Positions 6,774-16,770 are shown, counted from the stretch's first letter. The stretch is 64,000 bases of DNA from Arthrobacter sp. Y-9 (GCF_029690065.1 NZ_CP121463.1:2294001-2358000); one strand, 5' to 3'. Notes: generated by a model not told the origin, from the sequence alone. A program made the numbers and translations.

Positions 6774-8027
6774 ATGAGTGAGACCCCTGCGCTGGCACGC
6801 CGTCTCGGCACCGTCGACGCCGTGCTGATCGGGTTCGGGTCCATGATCGGCGCCGGCGTGTTCGCGGCGTTCACCCCGGCGGCCGCGGCGGCCGGGTCGG
6901 GGTTGCTGATCGGACTTCTGGTGGCCGCGTTCGTGGCCTTCTGCAATGCCAGTTCCTCGGCGCAGCTCGCCGCGGCGTATCCGGCCTCGGGCGGCAGCTA
7001 CCTCTACGGCAGGGAGAGGATCGGTCCGTGGGCGGGATTCCTGGCCGGCTGGGGATTCGTGATCGGCAAGACCGCGAGCGCCGCCGCCATGGCCATGACC
7101 TTCGCCGCGTATGTGGCCCCACCCGGCTGGGAGCGCTCCGTCGCCGTCCTCGCCGTGATCGCGCTGGCCGCGGTGAACTACCACGGCATCACCCGGACCG
7201 CTCGCCTGACCCGCATTCTCATGGTCCTGGTCCTGGCCGCGCTGACCATCATCGTCGCCGCCTGCTGGACGGGCTCCTCCCCTGATCCGGGCAAGATCGC
7301 CGGAGAGGGACTCCTGGCGCACGGCTGGTACGGCATTCTGCAGTCCGCGGGGCTGCTGTTCTTCGCGTTCGCCGGGTACGCCCGGATCGCGACCCTGAGC
7401 GAGGAAGTCCGCGAACCCCGGCGGACCATCCCCCGCGCCATCCTCATCGCCCTGGCGGTGACCGCCGTCGTCTACGCGACGGTCGCCGTCACGCTGCTCG
7501 CGACGCTTGGACCGTCGGGCGTCGCCGCGGAACCCGCGCCGCTCGCCGCCGCCGTCGCGTCGGGAAACGCCGATTGGGCGACGCCGGTCGTGCGCGCGGG
7601 AGCGGCGGTCGCCGCACTCGGGGCGCTCCTCGCCCTCATCGCCGGTCTCGGACGGACGAGTCTGGCGATGGCCCGGGAACACGACCTGCCCCACTGGCTC
7701 GCGGCCGTGCACCCCCGGTACCGGGTGCCGCACCGGGCCGAGGTGACGGTCGCCGTCGCGATCTGCGGGATCATCGCGGTGGCGGATCTCCGTGGGGCGA
7801 TCGGCTTCTCCTCGTTCGGTGTGCTGATCTACTACCTCGTGGCCAACGTCGCCGCTTACACCCAGAACGGCGCCGACCGTCGGTACCCGCGCGTGTTCCA
7901 AGTGCTCGGGGCACTGGCCTGCGTCGCACTGGCCGCGACCCTTCCGCTGCCGTCCGTCGTGGCCGGGGCGGCGGTCTTCGCCGTCGGCATCATCCTGCGA
8001 GGGATCCGGCTCGCTCGGGCCTCTTGA
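6774..8027 (+). CDS. APC-superfamily amino-acid permease
   Basis: 417 residues with about 12 hydrophobic segments; an inner-membrane secondary transporter. The first helix has the APC signature FGSMIGAGVFAAF (unwound GAG motif), followed by AAAYPASGGSYLYGRERIGP and GWGFVIGKTASAAA. The helix 6 region reads GLLFFAFAGYARIATLSEE, again typical of amino-acid/cation symporters. GAAGGA precedes ATG 6774. It stands alone, first gene after the accessory junction. Substrate cannot be read from sequence. Confidence 0.88.
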   Translation: MSETPALARRLGTVDAVLIGFGSMIGAGVFAAFTPAAAAAGSGLLIGLLVAAFVAFCNASSSAQLAAAYPASGGSYLYGRERIGPWAGFLAGWGFVIGKTASAAAMAMTFAAYVAPPGWERSVAVLAVIALAAVNYHGITRTARLTRILMVLVLAALTIIVAACWTGSSPDPGKIAGEGLLAHGWYGILQSAGLLFFAFAGYARIATLSEEVREPRRTIPRAILIALAVTAVVYATVAVTLLATLGPSGVAAEPAPLAAAVASGNADWATPVVRAGAAVAALGALLALIAGLGRTSLAMAREHDLPHWLAAVHPRYRVPHRAEVTVAVAICGIIAVADLRGAIGFSSFGVLIYYLVANVAAYTQNGADRRYPRVFQVLGALACVALAATLPLPSVVAGAAVFAVGIILRGIRLARAS

Positions 8028-8155
8028 AGCCGTCCTCCCACGGGGGACCCGTCTGATTAGGGCGCCCCTGGCCCGGACTTATAGGCTGAAAGTCACCGAC
8101 GGCGCCGCGCAGCAGGCGCCGTCGCCCCCGGATCACCGCTTCAAGGAGGAGACCC

Positions 8156-8641
8156 TTGCCCACGTCCACCACTCCGCGCCTCACGCCGGGAACACCGGCT
8201 CCGGACTTCACGCTGAAGAACGCCCAGGGCGACGACGTCACGCTCTCCTCGCTCCGCGGCCAGCGGGTCATCCTCTTCTTCTACCCGCAGGCCGACACCC
8301 CGGCCTGTGCGCAGCAGGCGTGCGACTTCCGCGACAACCTGGCACGTTTCGGTCAGGAGGGCTACACGGTCCTGGGCATCTCCCCGGACCCGGTGGACAA
8401 GCTCGCAGCCTGGGACCAGCGGGAGCACTTCGGCTACACGATGCTCGCCGATGAAGGCCACCTCGTGGCGGACCGCTACGCCGTGTGGGGCGAGAAGCTC
8501 AACTACGGCAAGCCGTACCAGGGGATCATCCGCAGCACGTTCGTGATCGACGAGGAAGGGAACGTCGCGGTGGCCCAGTACAACGTGCGCGCCAAGGGCC
8601 ACGTGGCCAAGCTGCGCCGGGACCTCAAGCTCCCCGCCTGA
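8156..8641 (+). CDS. bcp: Thioredoxin-dependent peroxidase, BCP/PrxQ type
   Basis: 161-residue peroxiredoxin that reduces H2O2 and organic hydroperoxides with thioredoxin. The active-site segment is YPQADTPACAQQACDFRD: peroxidatic C51 with resolving C56 five residues on, the 2-Cys arrangement of alpha-type PrxQ. The usual glycine before the first Cys is alanine here. The start is TTG 8156, fixed by AAGGAGGA 5 nt upstream. A TAGGCT -10-like box lies about 70 bp upstream. A strong hairpin follows the gene. Confidence 0.92.
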   Translation: MPTSTTPRLTPGTPAPDFTLKNAQGDDVTLSSLRGQRVILFFYPQADTPACAQQACDFRDNLARFGQEGYTVLGISPDPVDKLAAWDQREHFGYTMLADEGHLVADRYAVWGEKLNYGKPYQGIIRSTFVIDEEGNVAVAQYNVRAKGHVAKLRRDLKLPA

Positions 8642-8646
8642 ACGGG

Positions 8647-8693
8647 TGTGGGCCCTGAGGCGGCGGTCCGTGGCCGCCGCATCAGGACCCACA
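8647..8693 (+). terminator. Hairpin after bcp
   Basis: A long interrupted stem pairs TGTGGG/CCCACA at the base and CCTGA/TCAGG then GCGGCGG/CCGCCGC inside. It starts 5 nt after the stop. There is no T tract. Confidence 0.65.
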
Positions 8694-8769
8694 TCACGCA
8701 ATTCGCTGAGCCGACTCCCCTGCGATTGCGTCTAGACTTGAGCGTGGCGTTCAGCGCCGCACAACACCA

Positions 8770-8854
8770 GCGCGAGTGGTGAAATTGGCAGACACGCAGG
8801 ATTTAGGTTCCTGTGCCTTCGGGCGTGTGGGTTCAAGTCCCACCTTGCGCACCA
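8770..8854 (+). tRNA. tRNA-Leu(TAG)
   Basis: An 85-nt class II tRNA with a long variable arm and encoded CCA (8852-8854). Acceptor GCGCGAG pairs with CTTGCGC (one wobble). The anticodon loop TTTAGGT gives TAG, reading CTA/CTN leucine codons. A 9-bp GC hairpin with TTT follows. Confidence 0.96.
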
Positions 8855-8892
8855 GTGACACAGCATGACCCCAGAACACCAAGCAGTCCACG

Positions 8893-8917
8893 GGCCGCCG
8901 GACAGCCGGCGGCCTTT
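8893..8917 (+). terminator. Terminator of tRNA-Leu
   Basis: Perfect 9-bp arms GGCCGCCGG and CCGGCGGCC around ACAG, followed by TTT. Confidence 0.7.
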
Positions 8918-8940
8918 CCACACGTGAGGTGATGAAGCCA

Positions 8941-10605
8941 GTGGCCCCAGCCCGCTCCGTCCGTGTTCCGCGCACGCGGCGCCTGCTGGCGGCCGCCAGT
9001 GCCGCCGCCGTCCTTCTCAGTGGCTGTACGCCCACTGCGACGCCCGAGCCGAGCAGCAGCTCCTCCACCGCTCCCAGCAAGGCGTTCCGCTTCGGAACCC
9101 CGGCGCCGCCCGTGGGCCTCGATCCGGCGCTCACCTCCGATCTCGAGTCCTACCGGGTGACCCGGCAGGTGCTGGAAGGTCTCCTGACCGTCGACGCCAT
9201 CACGGGCAAGCCCGCGCCGTCCCTCGCCACTGAATGGAAGGCGTCCGACGACGGTCTGCGCTACGACTTCACCCTCCGCCAGGGTGTGAGCTTCCAGGAC
9301 GGGACCCCCTTCAACGCCCAGGCCGTCTGCGCCAATTTCCAGCGCTGGTACAAGCTGAGCCCTGCCCTCCGCAAGGAAAGCAGCGCGACCTTCGGCACGA
9401 TCTTCCGGGGCTATTCGGACGAACCGGCCAAGTCGATCTACCGGGGCTGCACCACCAAGGACGCCCATCACGTCTCGATCGACCTGTCGGAGCCCTTCAC
9501 CGGTTTCCTCCAGTCGCTCACGATGCCGTCGCTGGCGATCTCCTCCCCCAAGGCCCTCACTGAAGGCAAGGCCGACGCCCTCACACAGACCAAGGCCGGC
9601 ACCAAGGTGTCCGCGTACGGCACCCACCCCGTGGGGACCGGGCCCTTCCAGTTCGCGTCCTGGGACGACTCCGAGGTCACGCTCAAGGCCAACCCGCGGT
9701 ACTGGGGTGACCGCGGCGAGATCGGCACCGTGACGTTCCGCGTCATCTCCCACCCGGAAGTGCGCCGCGAAGCCCTCGACAAGGGTGAGATCGACGCCTA
9801 CGACAACATCACCGTGGACACCATGGAGGCCCTGGTCAAGAAGGGTCAGCAGGTCGTCCAGCGCGACCCCTTCTCCGTGATGTACCTGGGCATGAACCAG
9901 TCCGTGGCCCCGTTGAACAATCTCAAGGTCCGGCAGGCCATCGAGTACGCCGTGGACAAGAACACGATCGTGCGGCGCTTCTACCTGGACGGCACCGCCC
10001 AGGCGACGCAGTTCGTCCCACCCCGGCTGTCCGGTTTCAACAACGGGGCCCCTGCGCTCGGCTACGACCCGAACAAGGCCAAGGCCCTCCTCAAGGAGGC
10101 CAACTACGACGGCAAGCCCATCCCGTTCTACTACCCGGTGAACGTGACCCGGGCGTACCTGCCGTCCCCGGAGAAGGTCTACGCGGAGATCGCCCGTGAG
10201 CTGACCGCCGTCGGCCTGGTGATCAAGCCGGTGCCCGTCCCCTGGACGGAGGGCTACGCGCAGAAGGTGACCTCGCCGGGAAACCACGGCCTTCACCTGT
10301 TCGGCTGGAACGGCTCGTACGCCGATCCGGACAACTTCCTCTCCCCGCTTTTCGGCTCCACCCGCAGTGAGTTCGGTTACACCGATGCGGACCTCTTCAA
10401 GGACATCGCACGTGCCCGCACCCTCCCGGACGGGGACGAGCGCTCCACGCTCTACCGCTCCATCAACGAGCGGATCGCCAAGGCGCTGCCCGCCCTCCCC
10501 ATCGCCTATCCGATCTCGGCTCTGGCGATGTCGGACCGCGTGGTGAGCTACCCTTCGTCCCCCGTTCTGAACGAAGTCTTTTCGAAGGTAAAACTCAAAG
10601 GATAA
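8941..10605 (+). CDS. ABC-type substrate-binding lipoprotein (family 5, peptide/nickel type)
   Basis: About 554 residues. Basic n-region, hydrophobic core and lipobox LLSG-C predict a membrane-anchored lipoprotein; a Ser/Pro linker follows. The SBP_bac_5 fold is shown by DPALTSDLESYRVTRQVLEG, YDFTLRQGVSFQDGTPF, GTGPFQFASWD and VRQAIEYAVDKNTIVR. It would capture oligopeptides or related solutes for an ABC importer. GTG 8941 is chosen because GAGGTGAT, an 8-base match to the 16S tail, lies 7 nt upstream; ATG 8932 and GTG 8929 overlap that site. No permease or ATPase gene is adjacent, so it must work with a transporter encoded elsewhere. Confidence 0.9.
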   Translation: MAPARSVRVPRTRRLLAAASAAAVLLSGCTPTATPEPSSSSSTAPSKAFRFGTPAPPVGLDPALTSDLESYRVTRQVLEGLLTVDAITGKPAPSLATEWKASDDGLRYDFTLRQGVSFQDGTPFNAQAVCANFQRWYKLSPALRKESSATFGTIFRGYSDEPAKSIYRGCTTKDAHHVSIDLSEPFTGFLQSLTMPSLAISSPKALTEGKADALTQTKAGTKVSAYGTHPVGTGPFQFASWDDSEVTLKANPRYWGDRGEIGTVTFRVISHPEVRREALDKGEIDAYDNITVDTMEALVKKGQQVVQRDPFSVMYLGMNQSVAPLNNLKVRQAIEYAVDKNTIVRRFYLDGTAQATQFVPPRLSGFNNGAPALGYDPNKAKALLKEANYDGKPIPFYYPVNVTRAYLPSPEKVYAEIARELTAVGLVIKPVPVPWTEGYAQKVTSPGNHGLHLFGWNGSYADPDNFLSPLFGSTRSEFGYTDADLFKDIARARTLPDGDERSTLYRSINERIAKALPALPIAYPISALAMSDRVVSYPSSPVLNEVFSKVKLKG

Positions 10606-10683
10606 CTCTCAGGGGCAATTTTTGATAGAGACCGCCAGGGGATATTCTGCTACTGCCCAATGTTGCTGCAATCGGAGTTCACT

Positions 10684-12195
10684 GTGACCTTCATTTCCAA
10701 GACTTCCTCCGCCGACGTCGTCCTCATCGGTGGAGGCATCATGAGCGCCACCCTCGGTGCGTTCCTCAAGCAGCTCCAGCCGGACTGGTCGATCGTGCTC
10801 TATGAGCGCCTCGACCAGGCGGGCCTGGAAAGCTCCGATCCCTGGAACAACGCGGGCACCGGCCACTCCGCCTTCTGCGAGCTGAACTACATGCCGCAGG
10901 CCAAGGACGGCTCCGTGAACCCGGCCAAGGCACTCGGCATCGCCGAGGGATTCCAGCTCTCCCGCCAGTTCTGGTCCCACCTGGTGTCCGAGCAGCTCAT
11001 CGGCTCCCCCAAGGGCTTCATCAACACCGTGCCGCACATGAGCTTCGTGCTCGGTGACGAGCACTCCGATTACCTCAAGAAGCGCTACGAGGCCCTCAAG
11101 CCGCACCCGCTCTTCTCCACCATGGAGCACAGCGAGGACGCCGCGACCATCGGGGGCTGGGCACCCCTGGTGATGGAAGGCCGTCAGCCGGGCCGCTTCG
11201 CCGCCACCCGCGTGGCCGAGGGCACCGACGTCGACTTCGGCGCCCTGAGCCGCGAGCTCACCGCGTACCTGGAGCGCTCCGGCGTGGAGGTCAACTACTT
11301 CCACGACGTCACCGACCTGGAGCGACTCTCCTTCGGCCGCGGCTGGAAGGTCTCCACCCGCCACTTGGGATCGAACGAGCGCGGCAGCATCGACGCCAAG
11401 TTCGTGTTCGTGGGAGCCGGCGGCGGCGCACTGCACCTGCTCCAGGCCTCCGGCATCCCCGAATCCAAGGGCTACGGCGGATTCCCGGTCTCCGGCAAGT
11501 TCTTCCGCTGCACCGACGAGACCGTCACCGCCCAGCACAACGCCAAGGTGTACGGCCAGGCCTCCGTGGGCGCCCCGCCCATGTCCGTGCCGCACCTCGA
11601 CACCCGCTACGTGGGCGGCCAGCGCTCCCTGCTGTTCGGCCCGTACGGCGGCTTCTCCACCAACTTCCTCAAGAACGGCTCCTACTGGGACCTCCCCGGC
11701 AGCGTGCGTCCCAACAACATCGTGCCGATGCTGGGCGTCGCCAAGGACAACCTGGACCTGGTCGCGTACCTGGTCAAGGAGGTCACCAAGAGCCACGGCG
11801 CCAAGGTCGAGGCCCTGCGCGAGTACTACCCCGAAGCCGACGGCGACAAGTGGGAGCTCATCACGGCCGGCCAGCGCGTGCAGATCATCAAGAAGGACCC
11901 GAAGCGCGGCGGCGCCCTGCAGTTCGGCACCGAGGTCATCACGAGCCGTGACGGCTCGATCGGCGCCCTGCTCGGCGCCTCCCCCGGAGCCTCCACCGCG
12001 GTCCCGATCATGCTCGAGCTCCTCAAGCGCTCCTTCCCCGCGCAGTTCAAGGGCTGGGAAGGCAAGATCAAGGAGATGCTCCCCGGCTACGGCGTGCGCC
12101 TGAACGACAACCCTGAACTGGCCCGCGAGCTGGCAACCCACACCGCCACCGTGCTCCAGCTGGACGAGGCGAATACCGTCAGGACCGCACAGTAA
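10684..12195 (+). CDS. mqo: Malate:quinone oxidoreductase
   Basis: 503-residue FAD-dependent peripheral membrane dehydrogenase that oxidises malate to oxaloacetate and passes electrons to menaquinone; a TCA-cycle step typical of Corynebacteriales and Micrococcales. The FAD-binding motif [14 protein letters not shown] is near residue 20. It is followed by [35 protein letters not shown] and the C-terminal [20 protein letters not shown]. Length fits. GTG 10684 has GGAG 6 nt upstream; ATG 10660 lacks one. A strong terminator follows at 12246. Confidence 0.96.
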   Translation: MTFISKTSSADVVLIGGGIMSATLGAFLKQLQPDWSIVLYERLDQAGLESSDPWNNAGTGHSAFCELNYMPQAKDGSVNPAKALGIAEGFQLSRQFWSHLVSEQLIGSPKGFINTVPHMSFVLGDEHSDYLKKRYEALKPHPLFSTMEHSEDAATIGGWAPLVMEGRQPGRFAATRVAEGTDVDFGALSRELTAYLERSGVEVNYFHDVTDLERLSFGRGWKVSTRHLGSNERGSIDAKFVFVGAGGGALHLLQASGIPESKGYGGFPVSGKFFRCTDETVTAQHNAKVYGQASVGAPPMSVPHLDTRYVGGQRSLLFGPYGGFSTNFLKNGSYWDLPGSVRPNNIVPMLGVAKDNLDLVAYLVKEVTKSHGAKVEALREYYPEADGDKWELITAGQRVQIIKKDPKRGGALQFGTEVITSRDGSIGALLGASPGASTAVPIMLELLKRSFPAQFKGWEGKIKEMLPGYGVRLNDNPELARELATHTATVLQLDEANTVRTAQ

Positions 12196-12245
12196 GATTG
12201 CCCTCAGCAACAGTGTTTGGCAGCGCGGGTCCTTGAACCCGTGAT

Positions 12246-12271
12246 GAACCCCCGCCCTGTGGCGGGGGTTC
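12246..12271 (+). terminator. Terminator of mqo
   Basis: Perfect 11-bp arms GAACCCCCGCC and GGCGGGGGTTC with a CTGT loop, 50 bp after the mqo stop; pyrimidine-rich but short T run. Confidence 0.8.
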
Positions 12272-12322
12272 TCTGCATTCACGGCCGAGTCCCGCACTGA
12301 CCGTTCCTGCTCAAGGAGTACC

Positions 12323-15300
12323 GTGTTCCGCCTCTCCCAGCTCTCTCTCGCCAACAGGGCCCTGATCGCGCTGATCACGGTGTTCGCCGCGGTGTTCGGC
12401 GTCATCACGATGGGCTCTCTCAAGCAGGAGCTCATCCCGTCGATCGAGTTCCCCCAGATCTCCGTGCTCAGCACCATGCCGGGCGCCTCCGCCGAAGTGG
12501 TGGACAAGCAGGTGGGCGAGCCCCTGGAGCAGGCCCTGGGCGGCGTGGAGGCGGTCGAGTCGACCACCTCCACCTCCCGCAGCGGCGTCTCCACGGTGAG
12601 CCTCAAGTTCGCCTACGGCACCAATCTGGACCGGGCCCGCAACCAGGTGGACCGCGCGATCTCCAGCGCCAAGCGCAACCTGCCGGCCGACGTCGACCCT
12701 CAGTCTTACGCGGGCAACATCAACGACTTCCCGGTCGTCTATCTGGCGGTGTCCTCGGACCAGCCGCTGAGCGTGCTCAGCGAGCAGCTGAACCGCCTGA
12801 GCGTGCCGCGCCTGCTCAAGCTCGACGGCGTGCGCGGCGCCGAAGTCAGCGGCGCCACCGGTCAGTACGTCTCGATCCTGCCGCAGGCCGGAGCGCTCGC
12901 CCAGCGTGGCCTCAGCGCCCAGTCGATCCGCCAGGCCCTCAAGGACAACGGCTCCGTCATCCCGGTCGGAACCATCACCGAGCAGGGCAAGGAGCTGTCC
13001 CTGCAGGTCGGCACGCGCGTGGACACCCTGGACGCCGTGAAGGCGCTCCCGCTCGCGGGTGCGAACACGCCGACCACGATCGGCGACATCGCCCAGGTCC
13101 AGCTCAAGGACAACCCGGCCACCTCCATCACGCGCACCAACGGCGTGCAGACGCTCGCGCTCTCCGTCACGAAGAAGCCCGAAGCGGACACCGTGGCGCT
13201 CTCCCACGCGGTGCGCGATGCGATCCCGGCGCTGCAGGACGAGCTCGGTCACGGCGCCAAGTTCACCTCGGTCTTCGACCAGGCGCCCTTCATCGAGAAG
13301 TCCATCAAGGACCTCACCACGGAAGGCCTTCTGGGCCTCGGATTCGCCGTGGTGATCATCCTGCTGTTCCTGCTCTCCGTGCGGTCCACGCTGGTCACGG
13401 CCATCTCGATCCCGCTCTCCCTGCTCATCACCTTCATCGGTCTCGGGGCGGCCAAGTACTCCCTGAACATCCTGACGCTCGGCGCCCTGACCATCGCGAT
13501 CGGACGTGTGGTGGACGACTCGATCGTGGTGATCGAGAACATCAAGCGGCACCTCAGTTACGGCGAGGACAAGAAGACGGCCATCCTGACCGCCATCCGC
13601 GAGGTGGCCGGGGCCGTGACCGCCTCCACCCTCACCACGGTGGCCGTGTTCCTGCCGATCGCGTTCGTGGGCGACATCGCGGGCGAGCTGTTCCGGCCTT
13701 TCGCCCTCACGGTGACCATCGCCCTGCTGGCCTCGCTCTTCGTCTCCCTCACCATCGTCCCGGTGCTCGCCTACTGGTTCCTGAAGTCGGGGAACGTCCA
13801 CGGCCGCGAGCAGGCGGAGATCGAGCGGGAGGCCCACGCCAAGGAGGAGCGCTCCTGGCTCGCCCGTGGCTACGTCCCCGTCCTGCACGCCACTCAGCGC
13901 CATCCCGTCATCACCCTGGTCTCCGCCGTCGTGATCCTGGTGGCGACCTTCGCCATGACCCCGTTGCTGCCCACCAACCTGCTGGGCGACTCGGGCCAGA
14001 ACAGCTTCACCATCCGGCAGTCCCTGCCCGCGGGCACCACCCTCGACGATTCCAGCAAGGCCGCGGCGAAGGTGGAGAGCGCGCTCAAGGACGTCGACGG
14101 CGTCAAGGACGTCCAGGTCATCCTCGGCAACGCCGGGACCGGGTACGGCGCCATGGTCTCCAGCGGCTCGTCGGACGCCAACTTCACGGTGACCACGGAT
14201 GAGAAGAAGAACCAGCTGAAGCTCCAGGACGCCGCACGGGCCAAGCTCAACGACCTGAAGGACGCGGGCAAGCTCACGATCGGCTCGCAACAGGGCGGCT
14301 TCGGCAGCTCGAACACGGTCGACGTGACCATCCGCTCGGGCGACTCGGACGCCCTCGCCAAGGCCTCCCAGCAGCTCGTCACAGCCTTCGGCGACGTGCC
14401 GAACACCACCTCCGTGACCAGCAACCTGGCGTCCTCCTACCCCGTGGTCCAGGTGGAGGTGAACCGGGCCAAGGCCGCGGCGCTGGGCCTTTCGGAGCAG
14501 CAGATCGGAGGCCTGCTGGCCAGCGCGTCCAACCCGCCGCTCGATGTGAAGCTGCGCCTCGGCGTCACGGACTACTCCGTCCGCGTGGGCGAGGCCCAGC
14601 CGTTCCGCAGCATCCAGGAGCTCAAGGACAGCAAGATCCCGGGCACTCCGCTGACGCTCTCCGCGGTGGCCGACGTCCAGCAGGTCAACGTGCCGTCCAG
14701 CATCACCAGCAGCAACGGCCAGCGCACCGCCGTCGTCTCGGTCACCCCGGACGGCAGCAACCTGGGCGCGGTCAGCACGGAGGTGCAGAAGCGTCTGGCG
14801 TCCATCAAGCTCCCGGCCGGCACGACGGCGGCCGTGGGCGGCGCCACGACGCAACAGGCCGACTCCTTCCGTCAGCTGGGGCTGGCGCTGCTGGCCGCCG
14901 TCGCGATCGTCTACGTGATCATGGTGGCGACGTTCAAGTCCCTGGTCCAGCCGCTCATCCTGCTCGTCTCGATCCCGTTCGCCGCGACCGGTGCCATCGG
15001 CCTGCTCCTCGTGTCCCGCGTGCCGCTCGGCCTGCCGTCCCTGATCGGCATGCTCATGCTCGTGGGCATCGTGGTCACGAACGCGATCGTGCTGATCGAC
15101 CTCATCAACCAGTACCGGAGGGCGGAGCCGGGCCGTGAGGCGATGTCCGTGGCGGACGCGATCGAACACGGCGCCCGCCGCCGTCTGCGGCCGATCCTGA
15201 TGACGGCGGCGGCCACGGTGTTCGCCCTGACCCCGATGGCGCTCGGACTGACCGGCGGTGGCGGTTTCATCTCGCAGCCGCTGGCGATCGTGGTGATCGG

Positions 15301-15430
15301 CGGGCTCGTGTCCTCCACGCTCCTCACCCTGATCCTGGTGCCGGTCCTCTACCGCCTCGTCGAGGGGCGGCGGGAACGGCGTCAGGAACGGAAGCAGGAG
15401 CACCACCGGCACGTGGCCATCCAGGACTGA
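12323..15430 (+). CDS. RND-superfamily efflux permease (AcrB/HAE1-like)
   Basis: 1035 residues, the size of proton-driven RND exporters. The layout is canonical: N-terminal helix (LANRALIALITVFAAVFGV), a large porter domain (about 35-320), helices 2-6, then the duplicated second half with SDANFTVTTDEKKNQ and a C-terminal helix block. The proton-relay region reads GALTIAIGRVVDDSIVVIENI in TM4, with two adjacent Asp. The second half has GMLMLVGIVVTNAIVLIDL. GTG 12323 has AAGGAG 4 nt upstream. No membrane-fusion or outer-membrane partner is nearby, as expected in a Gram-positive, so it probably exports drugs or lipids directly across the membrane. Confidence 0.92.
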   Translation: MFRLSQLSLANRALIALITVFAAVFGVITMGSLKQELIPSIEFPQISVLSTMPGASAEVVDKQVGEPLEQALGGVEAVESTTSTSRSGVSTVSLKFAYGTNLDRARNQVDRAISSAKRNLPADVDPQSYAGNINDFPVVYLAVSSDQPLSVLSEQLNRLSVPRLLKLDGVRGAEVSGATGQYVSILPQAGALAQRGLSAQSIRQALKDNGSVIPVGTITEQGKELSLQVGTRVDTLDAVKALPLAGANTPTTIGDIAQVQLKDNPATSITRTNGVQTLALSVTKKPEADTVALSHAVRDAIPALQDELGHGAKFTSVFDQAPFIEKSIKDLTTEGLLGLGFAVVIILLFLLSVRSTLVTAISIPLSLLITFIGLGAAKYSLNILTLGALTIAIGRVVDDSIVVIENIKRHLSYGEDKKTAILTAIREVAGAVTASTLTTVAVFLPIAFVGDIAGELFRPFALTVTIALLASLFVSLTIVPVLAYWFLKSGNVHGREQAEIEREAHAKEERSWLARGYVPVLHATQRHPVITLVSAVVILVATFAMTPLLPTNLLGDSGQNSFTIRQSLPAGTTLDDSSKAAAKVESALKDVDGVKDVQVILGNAGTGYGAMVSSGSSDANFTVTTDEKKNQLKLQDAARAKLNDLKDAGKLTIGSQQGGFGSSNTVDVTIRSGDSDALAKASQQLVTAFGDVPNTTSVTSNLASSYPVVQVEVNRAKAAALGLSEQQIGGLLASASNPPLDVKLRLGVTDYSVRVGEAQPFRSIQELKDSKIPGTPLTLSAVADVQQVNVPSSITSSNGQRTAVVSVTPDGSNLGAVSTEVQKRLASIKLPAGTTAAVGGATTQQADSFRQLGLALLAAVAIVYVIMVATFKSLVQPLILLVSIPFAATGAIGLLLVSRVPLGLPSLIGMLMLVGIVVTNAIVLIDLINQYRRAEPGREAMSVADAIEHGARRRLRPILMTAAATVFALTPMALGLTGGGGFISQPLAIVVIGGLVSSTLLTLILVPVLYRLVEGRRERRQERKQEHHRHVAIQD

Positions 15431-15579
15431 CTCGTTCGCCCAGGACTGACCTGGGGAATCTCCGCACGACCCGGCCCGTCCGGGGCCTCGGCTGCATGCC
15501 GGCGCCCCGGGCGGGCCGCTCCGTTCCGGTTCCGGATCCCCCGGGAATAGATCCTGACCTTCCAGCGCTGACACGAGTG

Positions 15580-15605
15580 AAATTAGATGCAAATGCATAT
15601 AATTT
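15580..15605. promoter_or_regulatory. MarR-type operator overlapping the -10 of the LLM-marR operon
   Basis: Left arm AAATTAGATGCA (15580-15591) and right arm TGCATATAATTT (15594-15605) form a 26-bp palindrome with one mismatched pair, centred on AA. The right arm contains a perfect TATAAT (15598-15603). A repressor bound here would block RNA polymerase. No good -35 lies at standard spacing. The second gene of the operon encodes a MarR protein, the likely ligand. It is an AT-rich spot in GC-rich DNA. Confidence 0.8.
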
Positions 15606-15636
15606 GGTAGAGTTGGACGTGGCCAAGGAGGCAGCA

Positions 15637-16770
15637 ATGCAATTCGGAATCTTCACCGTGAGTGACATCACCACGGACCCCACCACGGGCACCACCCCCA
15701 CGGAGCACGAGCGGATCAAGGCGACGGTCGAGATCGCCAAGAAGGCCGAGGACGTGGGCCTGGACGTGTTCGCGCTCGGCGAGCACCACAACCGCCCGTT
15801 CTTCTCCAGCTCCCCCACCACCACGCTCGCGTACATCGCGGCGCAGACGGAGAAGCTCATCCTCTCCACGTCCACCACGCTCATCACCACGAATGACCCG
15901 GTGAAGATCGCCGAGGACTTCGCGATGCTGCAGCACGTGGCCGACGGCCGTGTGGACCTCATGCTGGGCCGCGGCAACACCCCGCCGGTCTACCCCTGGT
16001 TCGGCAAGAACATCCAGGACGGAGTGAACCTGGCGATCGAGAACTACAGCCTGCTGCGTGAGCTGTGGGACAAGGACATCGTCAACTGGCAGGGCAAGTT
16101 CCGCACCCCGCTGCAGAACTTCACCTCCACCCCGCGTCCGCTGGACGACGTCGCGCCGTTCGTCTGGCACGGTTCCATCCGCACCCCGCAGATCGCCGAG
16201 CTGGCGGCCTACTTCGGTGACGGATTCTTCGCCAACAACATCTTCTGGCCGAAGGAGCACTTCCAGCGGCTGATCGCCCTGTACCGCGAGCGCTACGAGC
16301 ACTACGGCCACGGCACGGCGGAGCAGGCCATCGTGGGTCTCGGCGGACAGTTCTTCATGCGCCGGAACTCCCAGGACGCCGTCCGCGAATTCCGCCCGTA
16401 CTTCGACAACGCCCCCGTCTACGGCCACGGACCGTCCCTGGAGGACTTCACCTCGCAGACGCCGCTCACCGTGGGCAGCCCGCAGGAGGTCATCGAGAAG
16501 ACCCTGAGCTTCCGTGAGACCTTCGGCGACTACCAGCGCCAGCTCTTCCTGGTGGACCACGCCGGTCTTCCGCTGAAGACGGTCCTGGAGCAGCTGGACC
16601 TGCTCGGTGAGATCCTGCCGGAGCTCCGCAAGGGCTTCGCCGAAGGCCGTCCCGCCACCGTGCCGGACGCCCCGACGCACGCCTCGCTCGTGGCCGCCAA
16701 GGAGGCCAAGCAGGCCGAGAGTGAGGGCGCGGGCCAGGACGAACCGGCCGGGCAGGTCGCGACGTCATGA
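15637..16770 (+). CDS. LLM-class flavin-dependent oxidoreductase (luciferase-like)
   Basis: 377 residues of the bacterial-luciferase fold (TIM barrel, FMNH2/F420-type). It opens MQFGIFTVSDITTD and contains GLDVFALGEHHNRPF, LILSTSTTLITTNDP, FAMLQHVADGRVDLMLGRG and WHGSIRTPQIAELAAYFGDG, all characteristic of the MSMEG/CE1758-type LLM family. ATG 15637 has AAGGAGG 7 nt upstream; the open frame back to 15496 crosses the operator and is not used. The C-terminus is a Glu/Ala-rich tail. It overlaps the marR gene by 4 nt. Natural substrate unknown; MarR control suggests induction by an aromatic or electrophilic compound. Confidence 0.88.
   Translation: MQFGIFTVSDITTDPTTGTTPTEHERIKATVEIAKKAEDVGLDVFALGEHHNRPFFSSSPTTTLAYIAAQTEKLILSTSTTLITTNDPVKIAEDFAMLQHVADGRVDLMLGRGNTPPVYPWFGKNIQDGVNLAIENYSLLRELWDKDIVNWQGKFRTPLQNFTSTPRPLDDVAPFVWHGSIRTPQIAELAAYFGDGFFANNIFWPKEHFQRLIALYRERYEHYGHGTAEQAIVGLGGQFFMRRNSQDAVREFRPYFDNAPVYGHGPSLEDFTSQTPLTVGSPQEVIEKTLSFRETFGDYQRQLFLVDHAGLPLKTVLEQLDLLGEILPELRKGFAEGRPATVPDAPTHASLVAAKEAKQAESEGAGQDEPAGQVATS

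Noticed and set aside
8645-8700. Long hairpin after bcp considered as a small RNA or riboswitch
   Set aside because: Position right after the stop and a simple stem fit a terminator-like structure; no aptamer features.
10609-12606. 665-codon frame antisense to mqo
   Set aside because: Shadow frame crossing the mqo terminator and the RND start; no family features.
12311-15637. 1108-codon open frame antisense to the RND exporter
   Set aside because: Antisense shadow in GC-rich DNA; His/Gly/Arg/Asp-rich composition with no domains, while the plus-strand frame has full RND signatures.
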